Shown: positions 43,266 to 52,673 of the stretch, piece by piece
Position numbering within the stretch: the first letter of the stretch is position 1
Layout: every line of letters starts with the position of its first letter
From: JBLHGU01 sp047615875
Lineage (GTDB): Bacteria; Pseudomonadota; Gammaproteobacteria; Arenicellales; CAJQKF01
NCBI GenBank assembly: GCA_047615875.1
Contig: JBLHGU010000005.1
Location: forward strand, 1-64,000
Reading direction: 5' to 3'
DNA: 64,000 nt
Notes under the pieces: model-generated
Databases searched by the model: none
What the model was told of the DNA's origin: nothing
The model's input: only the letters and a program-made list of their open reading frames with translations
Position numbers and translations under genes: made by a program

Positions 43266-44129
43266 TTAGTCGGGGTTTTGCGCTGTAATGATCCAAGCAC
43301 TGGATGGCGCCCAGACTTTGCCATCTTCACGGATATACTTTTGGAACGCTTTCGTTAACGCCTGTCTGACTTCCGGCATCTTGCGTTCACCCTCGTCTTC
43401 GGCCAATCGAATTATTTCACCCGCAGGTCCATAGGCCAATGCAAACTCAACTGCCTCGTTTATATCGTCGCCAATAGAAACCTCGGTATCAAATCGTTCG
43501 AAGCTGATGTGCTGCCAACCGGTGACTTTCAACATTTCGCTAACCATATCTGGACCCGCCATAGAGAATGGACCAGGACCGCAATGAACTGCATCGGTAT
43601 CATCGTGAGAGACCACAGGCACAAGTTCTTTTGCACACAACTCCGCATCATGCAGCCAGGGATTATCTTCTCGTTTGCGCCAGACTACCTGCGTAAAAGT
43701 GCCTCCTGGTTTTAAAGACGTTCGAATATTCCGCATTGCCAGGCCGGGAAGATTAAAGAACATCGTGCCAAAGCGTGAAAAGGCCGCATCATAGGGTCCA
43801 TTCAAATCATCGACAGAGACATCAGCGACAAAAAACCTGCAATTGTCAGCTTTGGCTACCTGCGCATCTTGCTTGGCCGCAGCGACAAAGTTTTCAGCAC
43901 AATCAACACCAACGGCCTCTCCATCGCTACCAATAGCTCTGGCTATATCAATGGTACTGTCACCAAATCCACAGCCGACATCCAACACTTTTGAACCTGG
44001 CTTGAATGTTTCCTGACCCAGTACATGATTACTATGTGCTACGAGCCCATCCATAAAAATATGCTTGAATCGCAGATACTTCTGAAACAAAACTGTATTC
44101 CAGGCTTCGATAATAATGTCGTTACTCAT
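43266..44129 (-). CDS. SAM-dependent class I methyltransferase
   Basis: A 287-aa protein with motif I VLDVGCGFGDSTIDIA and an acidic motif II (AVGVDCAENFV), giving a Rossmann-type SAM site. A segment SRFGTMFFNLP resembles the ubiquinone/COQ5-like post-motif seen in many small-molecule methyltransferases. It is the first gene of the C1 cluster. Together with the demethylating flavoprotein it suggests either a methyl-cycling pathway or an enzyme on a methylated intermediate. The substrate is unknown. Confidence 0.85.
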   Translation of the reverse strand: MSNDIIIEAWNTVLFQKYLRFKHIFMDGLVAHSNHVLGQETFKPGSKVLDVGCGFGDSTIDIARAIGSDGEAVGVDCAENFVAAAKQDAQVAKADNCRFFVADVSVDDLNGPYDAAFSRFGTMFFNLPGLAMRNIRTSLKPGGTFTQVVWRKREDNPWLHDAELCAKELVPVVSHDDTDAVHCGPGPFSMAGPDMVSEMLKVTGWQHISFERFDTEVSIGDDINEAVEFALAYGPAGEIIRLAEDEGERKMPEVRQALTKAFQKYIREDGKVWAPSSAWIITAQNPD

Positions 44130-44291
44130 TTGCTTTCCAATGACGGTAGATAGACCTTAATTATTTATTCGGGCTTAGCACAAATATTCAGGATAATTCT
44201 GAAGCAAATTAGTCTGTACTGCCAACACTATTTTAGTTTTGAGGGCTGCCAGGACCCCGCTATGCTTTCTGATTGACTACAAACCGGCGAA

Positions 44292-45425
44292 CTAGTTACC
44301 AATGTCGATTTCCTGATCTATGAACCGTCCCTGACTTCTCAACATCGGCAGCAGTATCCCATCTGCATAGGCACAGCCCGTATCTCCGGGATCATTTTGG
44401 CCTGTTTTACTGGCATCTTCTGGTCGGTGGCCCAGGCCGGACTGAAGATGCCCCAGTAATCTTTTATAACCAGGTTGCCAGGCTTCGATTTGCTTAAACC
44501 GTTGGCGCAAGCCTTGTAAAATTGCCATACCGCTAAAATCAAGATCGCCAAAAAATCGGCTCTGAAGTTGTGGTGTATTTTCAAACCACCAGTTGCTGAA
44601 CTGCTCTTCAGCCTGTCTGGCTGAGCGCTGATGGAAATGGAAACTAACAGAATCTGAGTGGCGTATACGCTGGGCTGCACCGCGAAAGCCAGCGGCGTAT
44701 ACCAATGCCGTATCACTAAACTCTGAACCTCCACTAAGTGTCGCAGCAGTGTAGTTGTCTTGATTTTCGATGAATAAGATATCTTTTAGCGTAGCTGGCA
44801 AGCAGACATTAACCACCAGCTTACGTTGTGGAAAGTCTATATCCGGAAAACAGGCACACAGATACTCAATGCGATTATCGAGTACTTTAGAACGGCCTGT
44901 AAAACACAACGCGCTCAATTGACGCACACTCACAATCTTACGACAACTTGCTAGCTCGGGTATTCGGTTCAAGGCAGCAATGACCTGGTCGGCCTGCATA
45001 CCAGCTATAGGTATGGGATGTTCATACAAATATTCTGTATTGCCAGAAAACAGATTGGCTTGTACTGCTTGTCGCCAACAGTCGCTGTAATTCTGTTGAC
45101 ACTCTCGACCAAGCCACTGACGCACGACCGATTCTGAGCGATCAACAATGCTTACTCTCACCTTTTCAAACTCCGCAGCGAAAGGTGGTCTCTTGTGGTT
45201 CAGTCGTAATGTGATTACGGCATGTTCGGATTCAAGTGACCTGATTAACTGCCAACTCCGATCAGCCTGATTGTCTAAACGAAATAAAACCGGAAAACGT
45301 TTGTTGGTTAATGTAATGGCTACGGGCCGACTTCTTTGATCAGCTGGAATCTTATCCAGAAGATCAAGCAAGCCAGATAAAAGAGCCACAATTTCCGGCT
45401 CATCACTTAACCAGGGCGGCCTCAT
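44292..45425 (-). CDS. jetD: Wadjet JetD (Toprim nuclease subunit)
   Basis: Nuclease-like effector of the Wadjet system, 377 aa. A Toprim-type core is present: Glu E220 in LFIENQDN, then DLDFSG (D294, D296), with a late RFIDQE. The N-terminal half is variable. It overlaps jetC by 4 bases. In characterised systems JetD cuts plasmid DNA extruded as a loop by JetABC. The subtype (I, II or III) is not settled from sequence alone, since the N-terminal domain does not give a clear family signature by eye. An alternative name is MksG. Confidence 0.85.
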   Translation of the reverse strand: MRPPWLSDEPEIVALLSGLLDLLDKIPADQRSRPVAITLTNKRFPVLFRLDNQADRSWQLIRSLESEHAVITLRLNHKRPPFAAEFEKVRVSIVDRSESVVRQWLGRECQQNYSDCWRQAVQANLFSGNTEYLYEHPIPIAGMQADQVIAALNRIPELASCRKIVSVRQLSALCFTGRSKVLDNRIEYLCACFPDIDFPQRKLVVNVCLPATLKDILFIENQDNYTAATLSGGSEFSDTALVYAAGFRGAAQRIRHSDSVSFHFHQRSARQAEEQFSNWWFENTPQLQSRFFGDLDFSGMAILQGLRQRFKQIEAWQPGYKRLLGHLQSGLGHRPEDASKTGQNDPGDTGCAYADGILLPMLRSQGRFIDQEIDIGN

Positions 45426-48400
45426 GACTCCATGAATTCAGCCATAAAATCCAGTTCTGCCTGCTGATGGACCGTACGCCGATGGTTAGCCCACAGGTCC
45501 TGAATTTTCCCCTGATTACAGACTTTACGATCCACCAGAACACGAGTTTGCAATTGGCCTCTAGGTTCAACACTGGGGCATTTGGCAAACACGAACTCGT
45601 TACTAATCAGATCCATGTAAGGACCACATTTGCTGGTGGGCATGATAAAAATCAGTTGTAAACCAAGTGATTCGGTCAGGTAATTAATAACTTCTCGGGA
45701 GCGAGTTTCGTCCATTTTCGAAAACGCCTCATCCACCAACACCATACGTAAGTGCGTGCTGCCTTCGGAAAACCGGAAGGCCGAAGTAATCGCTGCGGAA
45801 CGGATAATGTAGGCTGGAGTTTCAAGCTGACCACCACTGCCTGTGCCATATTCACTCAGCGCAATGGCCGGTTTATCTTTTACTTCTTTATAAATTTCGT
45901 ACTTTTTATAATTTCGATAATCTGCCAGTCGCGCCAGTTCCTGAAAAGCTCGCTGCTCATCTTCATTAAGCAGCAAAGCCATTAACCCATCACGCACCCG
46001 ACACATCCGCTCGCTGAACTGCGCCTCAAACAAAGTGCTTTGCTCTCCCAATACAGGATTGGTGACTACCTCCTTGAAGAACTTCGCATAATCCTGAAAT
46101 TCTGGAATCCAGCTGCTATCAAAGCGGAAAGTCTCAAGATCAGAACCAAAGTGGTGCTGAGTCAATTCACGGTTAAGGTGCTTAATCTGTCGATCGCCAT
46201 CCTGAATAGCCTGATGAATGGCATGGCACAGGTGGGAGACGAAAGCATTGTTGAAACTGAGTTTTAGTTGTTCAAGCTGCTGTTGCTTATCCAACAGGAT
46301 ATTATTCTTTAGAATATTAAATACTCGATCGATTTCGCCCTGCAAGCTACAGATTGTTGCGAAAAGCCTGGCATCGTAGCTACCTTCAAAACCGGTATAC
46401 ACGATGGCATCCCCAGGCCGGCAACGCTGATTATGCTGCGATACTGCTTCGCTCATGTCACGTTCCCGTGTATTGAGCTGCTTGAGCAATTGCTCGCGCT
46501 GGCTTTCTGCCAATTCTGGGGTCAGGTCTCGAGCTTCTGAGTCTGCACTTTCCAGGCGTTGATCTGGGTCAAAGTCTGGCCAGGCAGCGCTGATCGTCTG
46601 TAGCGCTTCCTCAGCTCTCTCGACATCTTTGAGAGTATTTTCCTGTTGCTTGCTCAGTTGATTACAGAGTTTTTCGATATCATCTAACTGACGATTGAAA
46701 TCGCCGACATCGCGATTAAGTTTTTGGAATTTTTCTTCCAGCTCGGCCTCTTCCTGTTTGAGCTTTCCAAGCTCACTTTCCAGCGCCTGATGCTCACTTA
46801 AATCCAGTCCCTTAATCAGGGCATTGAGTCGGGAGATCTCACGATGAGTCATTAACATGGCGTTAAATACCTCGGCAAATTCAAGCGCCCCCAGGCCTTC
46901 GACATTTTTACGTAAGCCGGCAATCAGCTGCATGCTGTCATTGGCCCTCGCCCAATCGATTTCGATTCGATCAAGCTCCTGTAACTTGGCTTTTAGAGCG
47001 CGCTGTCTTGCAGCCGCACCAAACACCAGTTCCGAGTCCGGAATATCACAACGCCACATACTATAGTTGCCCGAACCAAGCCCTTCCATGGTGATGCCAC
47101 GGCGGGTATTTCGCAGAGTTTCGGCGCAATCAACACGGGCCACACTGCCATAACTTGCCATGACATAATCTCTGGCAACACTATGGGAAAACTCCAATGT
47201 ATGGATGATGGAGTCAGTGTCCAGCTTCAATCGCGCCGCATCACGGCTGGCCTTATGGCCCTGAATAATACGTGCCCGATTGTCACGTCCACTTAAGGCT
47301 CGAACGATACTGATCGCTTGTGCCTCGTGAACATGCTCAACAAGAATAGAAAATCGTGCGCCACCAAGATAACCTTCGATGGCGGATTGCCAGCGCTCAT
47401 CTTTCACATCAACGTGATCACATAGCACCCGCGGATCTGCCGCAGGACACTGATGGCGAATGGCGTTTAAAGCGCGTTCCACATAAGCCGGATAGCTAAC
47501 CCGTTTGCCTTCCAGTCGCTCGATCTCATGGTTCTTAGTCTGGCGTTGCTGGCTTAACCGTTCATAACGGCTTTCCTGTTCGTGTTCGAGCTTGCCCAGA
47601 CGTCGAGCCAGACTGCCACCCGGCATTAAGCTTTCATCATGCCAGTGAGCTACCCAGTTATTGTGCTGGGTCTGTGCCACCCTGGCTTTGTCGAGATCCT
47701 GCTCCAGCGCACCAAGGTCGCCGGTAACATCTCGCTGTAGAAGATCATGTAACTCAATATGGTTGGCCCTGGCATTATCCAGCAACTCCTTTAGTAATGA
47801 ATTAGTTTCCAGGGTTCCAAGCTCGGGGAACTGATCGACCAGTTCCGGATCAACGATCATATTGATAATCTGGCGACTGAGAGTCAGGTTCTTCTGTAGT
47901 TGTTGATCCTGAATCAGCAGATTACGGGACTGATCAACTAATTCTCGGTCAGCTTTGCCAAGAGTTGCTTCAAGTTCATCCTTTTGTTGCAGTGCCAAAA
48001 TGCCGAGCCGTTGAGCCTCCAGCGTAACCAGCTGACTATGAATGTTATCGCGCAACTGTCGTGAACGAATGATTTCGCCATCGGTTTCGCTGATGCTCCT
48101 CAATAGTTTTTTTCGAGTCTTTCGAGCACTTAAGAATTCATCCTGGCGAATAAGAAATTCATGCTGATAAATTAAATAGTCCAGGACATTCAGCTCAATC
48201 CATTCATCGATATAAATCTGGCTCTGAATGCGTGCCTTGTCCAGAACATTGATAGATTCCTGTAGTTGGGTCGCTTCCCGCTCCATGCCATGAATGGTCT
48301 TTAGCTGGCTGGAAACCGAACGTACCGCTTCGCCGAGATCCTTACGTTCGAGAATCTCATCCCGGACGAATTCGTTAATGCTCTGCACAGGTTTATAGGC

Positions 48401-49063
48401 CATGAAACGCGAGAAAGCTCGTGCCGCGGCAATAGCCTCGTGTTCGGTTACGGCATCGCGACGGCCTTTAAGGGCACCAAACAGGCGTCTTAAATAGGCC
48501 TTTTTGGTCTCGTACTTCTCAACATCACGTTTCCCATACTGCTGAATCAGGGAGTTGTGCATTTGATCCAGATGTTTTACCTGCCGCTGATCTCCCGTTC
48601 CCTGAACCAGTTCTGTTAACTCCAACTGTTGCCCAGGTAACAGAAAAAATTGCAGGTCTTCCTGCCGCGCCACTAACTGGCCACCAGATTGATCTAGCCA
48701 CGCTCGTATGCCGATTAAAACACTAAAGGGCTCGGCATTTTCCCCACTGGTCGGATGAAAGATAGCCGCCAGATAGGCATCACAGGGTTCGGTTCGTGCA
48801 TAGCTACCATCATCACAACCGAGAGCATAAGAGGCCAGGGTGCGTACCCGTTTGCCACCCCGACCACGCTGAGTGGTTTCGTCTTGGCCTGGATTGTATT
48901 GAAACAGGTTTTCATGAGCCGCTGTCATTATGGTCTGTAGCGCATCGGCTGCTGTGGTCTTACCAGAGCCATTGCCACCGGACAACAGGTTTACCGGACC
49001 AAAATCGAATTCCAAATTTGGAATATTGCCCCAGTTAACAAACAGGAAACGCTTAAGAAACAT
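45422..49063 (-). CDS. jetC: Wadjet JetC (SMC/MukB-like ATPase)
   Basis: A 1213-aa ATPase that drives DNA loop extrusion. The Walker A motif is GGNGSGKTT (29-37). Long coiled coils run from about residue 250 to 1000. A signature-like GTGSGGQLETP (near 1072-1082) and Walker B VLVDEAFSKMDE (near 1107) complete the head. The hinge lies about 540-640. It overlaps both neighbours: 11 bases with jetB and 4 with jetD. Such overlap implies strict stoichiometry. The protein is the core of a complete JetABCD set. Confidence 0.93.
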   Translation of the reverse strand: MFLKRFLFVNWGNIPNLEFDFGPVNLLSGGNGSGKTTAADALQTIMTAAHENLFQYNPGQDETTQRGRGGKRVRTLASYALGCDDGSYARTEPCDAYLAAIFHPTSGENAEPFSVLIGIRAWLDQSGGQLVARQEDLQFFLLPGQQLELTELVQGTGDQRQVKHLDQMHNSLIQQYGKRDVEKYETKKAYLRRLFGALKGRRDAVTEHEAIAAARAFSRFMAYKPVQSINEFVRDEILERKDLGEAVRSVSSQLKTIHGMEREATQLQESINVLDKARIQSQIYIDEWIELNVLDYLIYQHEFLIRQDEFLSARKTRKKLLRSISETDGEIIRSRQLRDNIHSQLVTLEAQRLGILALQQKDELEATLGKADRELVDQSRNLLIQDQQLQKNLTLSRQIINMIVDPELVDQFPELGTLETNSLLKELLDNARANHIELHDLLQRDVTGDLGALEQDLDKARVAQTQHNNWVAHWHDESLMPGGSLARRLGKLEHEQESRYERLSQQRQTKNHEIERLEGKRVSYPAYVERALNAIRHQCPAADPRVLCDHVDVKDERWQSAIEGYLGGARFSILVEHVHEAQAISIVRALSGRDNRARIIQGHKASRDAARLKLDTDSIIHTLEFSHSVARDYVMASYGSVARVDCAETLRNTRRGITMEGLGSGNYSMWRCDIPDSELVFGAAARQRALKAKLQELDRIEIDWARANDSMQLIAGLRKNVEGLGALEFAEVFNAMLMTHREISRLNALIKGLDLSEHQALESELGKLKQEEAELEEKFQKLNRDVGDFNRQLDDIEKLCNQLSKQQENTLKDVERAEEALQTISAAWPDFDPDQRLESADSEARDLTPELAESQREQLLKQLNTRERDMSEAVSQHNQRCRPGDAIVYTGFEGSYDARLFATICSLQGEIDRVFNILKNNILLDKQQQLEQLKLSFNNAFVSHLCHAIHQAIQDGDRQIKHLNRELTQHHFGSDLETFRFDSSWIPEFQDYAKFFKEVVTNPVLGEQSTLFEAQFSERMCRVRDGLMALLLNEDEQRAFQELARLADYRNYKKYEIYKEVKDKPAIALSEYGTGSGGQLETPAYIIRSAAITSAFRFSEGSTHLRMVLVDEAFSKMDETRSREVINYLTESLGLQLIFIMPTSKCGPYMDLISNEFVFAKCPSVEPRGQLQTRVLVDRKVCNQGKIQDLWANHRRTVHQQAELDFMAEFMES

Positions 49064-49748
49064 CTACATCTCCGCTTTGGCTATCTTCTTTATTATTATC
49101 CAGCTCGATTTCTGTCGGATTATCTTCGAGTCGTTGCATTGACTCGTCTGACACAAAATCTACAATCATGGGATGAATCTTGATCCAGATTTCACTACTT
49201 TCAAAATTCTCCTCCGCTTTATAGACAATAATTCGAAGTTGTCTCAGCCGTAAAAACAAACGCCGACGATCCGTTATCTTGTCTGGTAATGAACGACCGA
49301 GCAGGTTCAACATGGCTATGCTCAAAGATTCCAGAGATTCTGCAGCACAGCCCGCTTCATCGATATTTCCTTCCCTGAGCGCTTTATCATATTGCATGCG
49401 CAGAACCAATAGTAAAGCCACCTCATGTTGGCTCAGCCGTTTTCTAAAGCTACCACTGAAAGACTGCTCTTCGGCATCTTCCATCCCGGGCACTCGACTG
49501 GCCGGCGGATAAACTCGCAAATAGTGAAAACGTGTGTCATGGAAGATGCGCAGACCCAGTAATTCGAGGTATTCTTTTACCAGTACATCGGTGCGCACAT
49601 AGCGATCATAAAGCTGTTGCTCAACCAGACTTTCATCGCGGGATAATATTCCATAGTTAACCAGGCGCACTACCAGCTCACGAAACTCTTCAACTGTGCC
49701 ACCCTGGTCTTCGAGTTGTTGTTCAATAAAGTCATTCAATAAATTCAA
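49053..49748 (-). CDS. jetB: Wadjet JetB (KITE-like subunit)
   Basis: A 231-aa helical protein with a winged-helix-like centre (about residues 25-130), the layout of JetB/MksE proteins that bridge the kleisin and the SMC heads. Identification rests mainly on place and size: it lies between jetA and jetC, overlapping jetA by 4 and jetC by 11 bases. The acidic C-terminus is low-complexity (NNKEDSQSGDVDVS). Confidence 0.85.
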   Translation of the reverse strand: MNLLNDFIEQQLEDQGGTVEEFRELVVRLVNYGILSRDESLVEQQLYDRYVRTDVLVKEYLELLGLRIFHDTRFHYLRVYPPASRVPGMEDAEEQSFSGSFRKRLSQHEVALLLVLRMQYDKALREGNIDEAGCAAESLESLSIAMLNLLGRSLPDKITDRRRLFLRLRQLRIIVYKAEENFESSEIWIKIHPMIVDFVSDESMQRLEDNPTEIELDNNKEDSQSGDVDVS

Positions 49749-51175
49749 TTTCGTTCTACCAACTCGATCGTAAATTCGTCTAATTCTGCAAAATATTCTG
49801 TAACACTGCGTTGCCCGGTTGGTTCTACCCGAAAAATAAATTCACTGGAAGCAGAGTCACGAGCGGCAATTTCAATGGCATGGGCCTGACGCAACAACTC
49901 TCTGGCGTTTCTAACCGGCAAATTCTGTGAGTGTACTCGATGCCCCTTGCCTAGCGCTTCGACAATGTAATCACGCATTTCCTGATTATTAACTGCGAAT
50001 GCGGTTTCCAGGGCCTGATTGATAAAAAATTCCCGGCGCGAGGCCTTATCTATAACGGTGTTTGTCTCGACTCGGTCGTTTACCTTAATAGCCTGCCTTC
50101 CCTGTAACAGACGCAAACTGTCCGTATCTGCCAGGCGAAAGTTCACCACAGCCATAGCGTCACCAGCAGCTTTGAGCTTGAGTTCTTGCTGCGCCAGATT
50201 CAGTTTCTTAAGGTCCGCGCAAATCCCCAACAAGCGATTCTGATGGCTGCCGGTGTAACTCAACTGGCGAATAATGATATCGGCGCGACGAGTAAAACCG
50301 GCCAATGCAGAACGCAATGCTGGCAACATAACACCGCTAGCACTTTGCATACGATATTCAATGCCGTCGAGAATTTTCATCAGCACCGAAGCCCCGAGTG
50401 CATCGATTAATTCCGGCGCGAGCTTGCGCAAATCCCGTTCAGCATTGGCTTTAAACTCAGTCTTCTTGCGTCGAATACGGTCAAGCAACTGCTGGATGTC
50501 ATCGCGATATTTCTCTACGCTATCCGCTGAAAGGCGAACTGCCAGGTCTGGTATGAATCGTTTCTCCATAAAGTCAAAAAACTCATCCGATGCGCGTTGC
50601 ACCAGTTGTTGCGCTTCGATCTCCTGCACCAGTTGTCTCTTCTTTTCATCTAACTCAGCAATTACATCGCTGAAGTCACTGATTATTCGCTCCGAAAATT
50701 CATAGGCATCCAGTAGATCATAAGCATCGCCTTTCTCAACAAAGGATGCCAAAGCATTACGGGTATTGCGGGTATTTCTGTGTCGGGTTCTATAATGACC
50801 TTCCTGAGTTTCAACCATGGGCTGGGTAAACAGGCGTCCGAATTTTGAAAAGGCATACACGCTACGCATGCTGGCATCATCGCGTAATATATCAATCCAG
50901 CCATATTCTAATAGTTGATTGAGCACCCAGTTGGCCTGTTCTCGATCATTCTTTACGGGGGGCTGATAATTGTCTTCGTCATCATCTAGTACTGGGGCTC
51001 TGGTAATCGCCTCCTGAAATACCTGCAATACCTGCTCGCGGTCGTGTTGCTGGCTGTAGTTGGCCATACGACTGTATAACAACGCATAGAAAGCCTGCAG
51101 GCACTCGACAACCTGCTGCCGGTATTTACCGGTTAAGGGTCTGAAAAACTGACTTCGGTTTTCGGTAAATAACAT
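49745..51175 (-). CDS. jetA: Wadjet JetA (kleisin-like subunit)
   Basis: First gene of the operon, 476 aa. It reads as mostly helical with a segment near the start (RPLTGKYRQQVVECLQAFYALLYSR) that suits an N-terminal winged helix, and long helices in the middle. Family size and operon position match JetA/MksF. It is followed by jetB with a 4-base overlap. No regulator, integrase or toxin gene flanks the operon; the nearest upstream gene is a divergent EamA permease. Confidence 0.85.
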   Translation of the reverse strand: MLFTENRSQFFRPLTGKYRQQVVECLQAFYALLYSRMANYSQQHDREQVLQVFQEAITRAPVLDDDEDNYQPPVKNDREQANWVLNQLLEYGWIDILRDDASMRSVYAFSKFGRLFTQPMVETQEGHYRTRHRNTRNTRNALASFVEKGDAYDLLDAYEFSERIISDFSDVIAELDEKKRQLVQEIEAQQLVQRASDEFFDFMEKRFIPDLAVRLSADSVEKYRDDIQQLLDRIRRKKTEFKANAERDLRKLAPELIDALGASVLMKILDGIEYRMQSASGVMLPALRSALAGFTRRADIIIRQLSYTGSHQNRLLGICADLKKLNLAQQELKLKAAGDAMAVVNFRLADTDSLRLLQGRQAIKVNDRVETNTVIDKASRREFFINQALETAFAVNNQEMRDYIVEALGKGHRVHSQNLPVRNARELLRQAHAIEIAARDSASSEFIFRVEPTGQRSVTEYFAELDEFTIELVERN

Positions 51176-51547
51176 TGGTGTGACGTGAAATAAACAAGCA
51201 TTCCTAGTGATCCAGGATTCGTATAGTTAGCACCTGCTATTGTACGACTATCAGGGCAGACAAATCGTACCTTAGACACAATATTTTGAATCTAGTAAGC
51301 AGCTGATACTTTATCTACTCGTCGTTGTTAGGTATTCTTAATTTGGGGAGTCGATCAGGGTTCTAAAATATAAATTGTTGCTGGAAAAACACTCAACAAC
51401 TAGCTCGGCGGACGAAACTCTGGTGAATAGTGCGCTTTAAAACCCGTTAATTGCCAGACCGCGCCATCGCCATGGCAATTCAGACCGAAAACCAAAATAA
51501 TGCCGCCCGAGTATCAGAATCATTTTTAACCATTTCAGAGTCCATTC
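51176..51547. other. 372-base divergent intergenic region
   Basis: No gene is seen between jetA and the EamA gene. It is AT-rich around 51230-51400 and should hold the promoters for both. No long palindrome or repeat was found that would name a regulator. Confidence 0.4.
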
Positions 51548-52411
51548 ATGAATCCACTATTTAGAGGTCGTCTGCTTGCGCTTTGTGCGCCAATATTCTG
51601 GAGCGTGACCGGTATTGTGGTGCGATTACTTGAAAATGCCGACTCCTGGCAGGTTAATGTTTATCGAAGCGGCTCTCTTGCATTGTTTGTTTTTGGCTAT
51701 TTATTTTTTCGCTATCGCCTGGGTTTGTTTCGCTATTTTTTGGTTTGGGGCCTGAAGCCGATTCTGGGTGGGCTATGCGTCGGTCTAGCCATGTTCTGTA
51801 ACATTGTTGCCATAGAACACACCACCGTGGCCAACGCTACTTTAATGATGGCGGCAGGACCCATTGTTGCTGCCATTGCGGGTTCATGGTTTCTGCAGGA
51901 GCACGTAAGCGGCCTGACCTGGCTTGCTATAGGTATAGCCATTGTCGGGATTGCCATCATGGTAGGTGGTAACCCTCTCGAGGGAGGAGTATACGGAGAC
52001 TTGATTGCATTAGTCGGTATGCTAGGATTTGGTGCCTATGCAGTTGTGCTCAGAACCGGCAAACATATGGATATGACCTCCGCAGTATTCTACGCAGGGA
52101 TATTCTCCGCCACTGCAGCGGGTCTGGTTGCTACCCTGTTTGGCGCGGGTCTTGTGATTTCGCTTAACGATGCCTTGTGGTGTATTTTTTTGGGTATTGT
52201 GCAACTAGGGCTTGGCAGTATTCTGTTTGCCATAGCCTCGTCAGTAGTGCCAGCTGTGGAACTTACTTTGTTTGCTCTGGGCGAACCCATTCTGGCACCG
52301 ATCTGGGTCTGGGTCGGTGTAGGCGAAATTCCTGCTACCAGCACATTTATCGGCGGTGGAACTTTAATGATGGCTTTGTTGGTGCATTTATTTCAGCCAA
52401 CACGATCCTGA
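51548..52411 (+). CDS. EamA-family (DMT) permease
   Basis: Drug/metabolite-type inner-membrane transporter, 287 aa, with about ten helices made of two EamA repeats. Hallmarks are FWSVTGIVVRLLENA near the start, TVANATLMMAAGPIVAAIAG in the first repeat, and the later VPAVELTLFALGEPILAPIW. Substrate and direction are not evident. It stands alone, divergent from the Wadjet operon. Confidence 0.9.
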   Translation: MNPLFRGRLLALCAPIFWSVTGIVVRLLENADSWQVNVYRSGSLALFVFGYLFFRYRLGLFRYFLVWGLKPILGGLCVGLAMFCNIVAIEHTTVANATLMMAAGPIVAAIAGSWFLQEHVSGLTWLAIGIAIVGIAIMVGGNPLEGGVYGDLIALVGMLGFGAYAVVLRTGKHMDMTSAVFYAGIFSATAAGLVATLFGAGLVISLNDALWCIFLGIVQLGLGSILFAIASSVVPAVELTLFALGEPILAPIWVWVGVGEIPATSTFIGGGTLMMALLVHLFQPTRS

Positions 52412-52673
52412 TCAAACGCCTAGCGGGCAGAAGATCTATCAGGAGATTAACCACTCAAGTGATTTCCTGAGTTTGAGTAATGACAATACTATCGGTGGCA
52501 GTTTTTATGGGACTCACAACTACCAGCAATTCGTAATAAAGACAGCTTGCCAGCAAGAGCCAAATTGAGCCTGCTCCTTCAAACTAGAAAAATCAGTTGC
52601 ATCGCGAAAGTATGCACAACTGATCTTTCAAGGATTATCTGTGAATTTACCTACATAGCATTACTGGCAGTCT

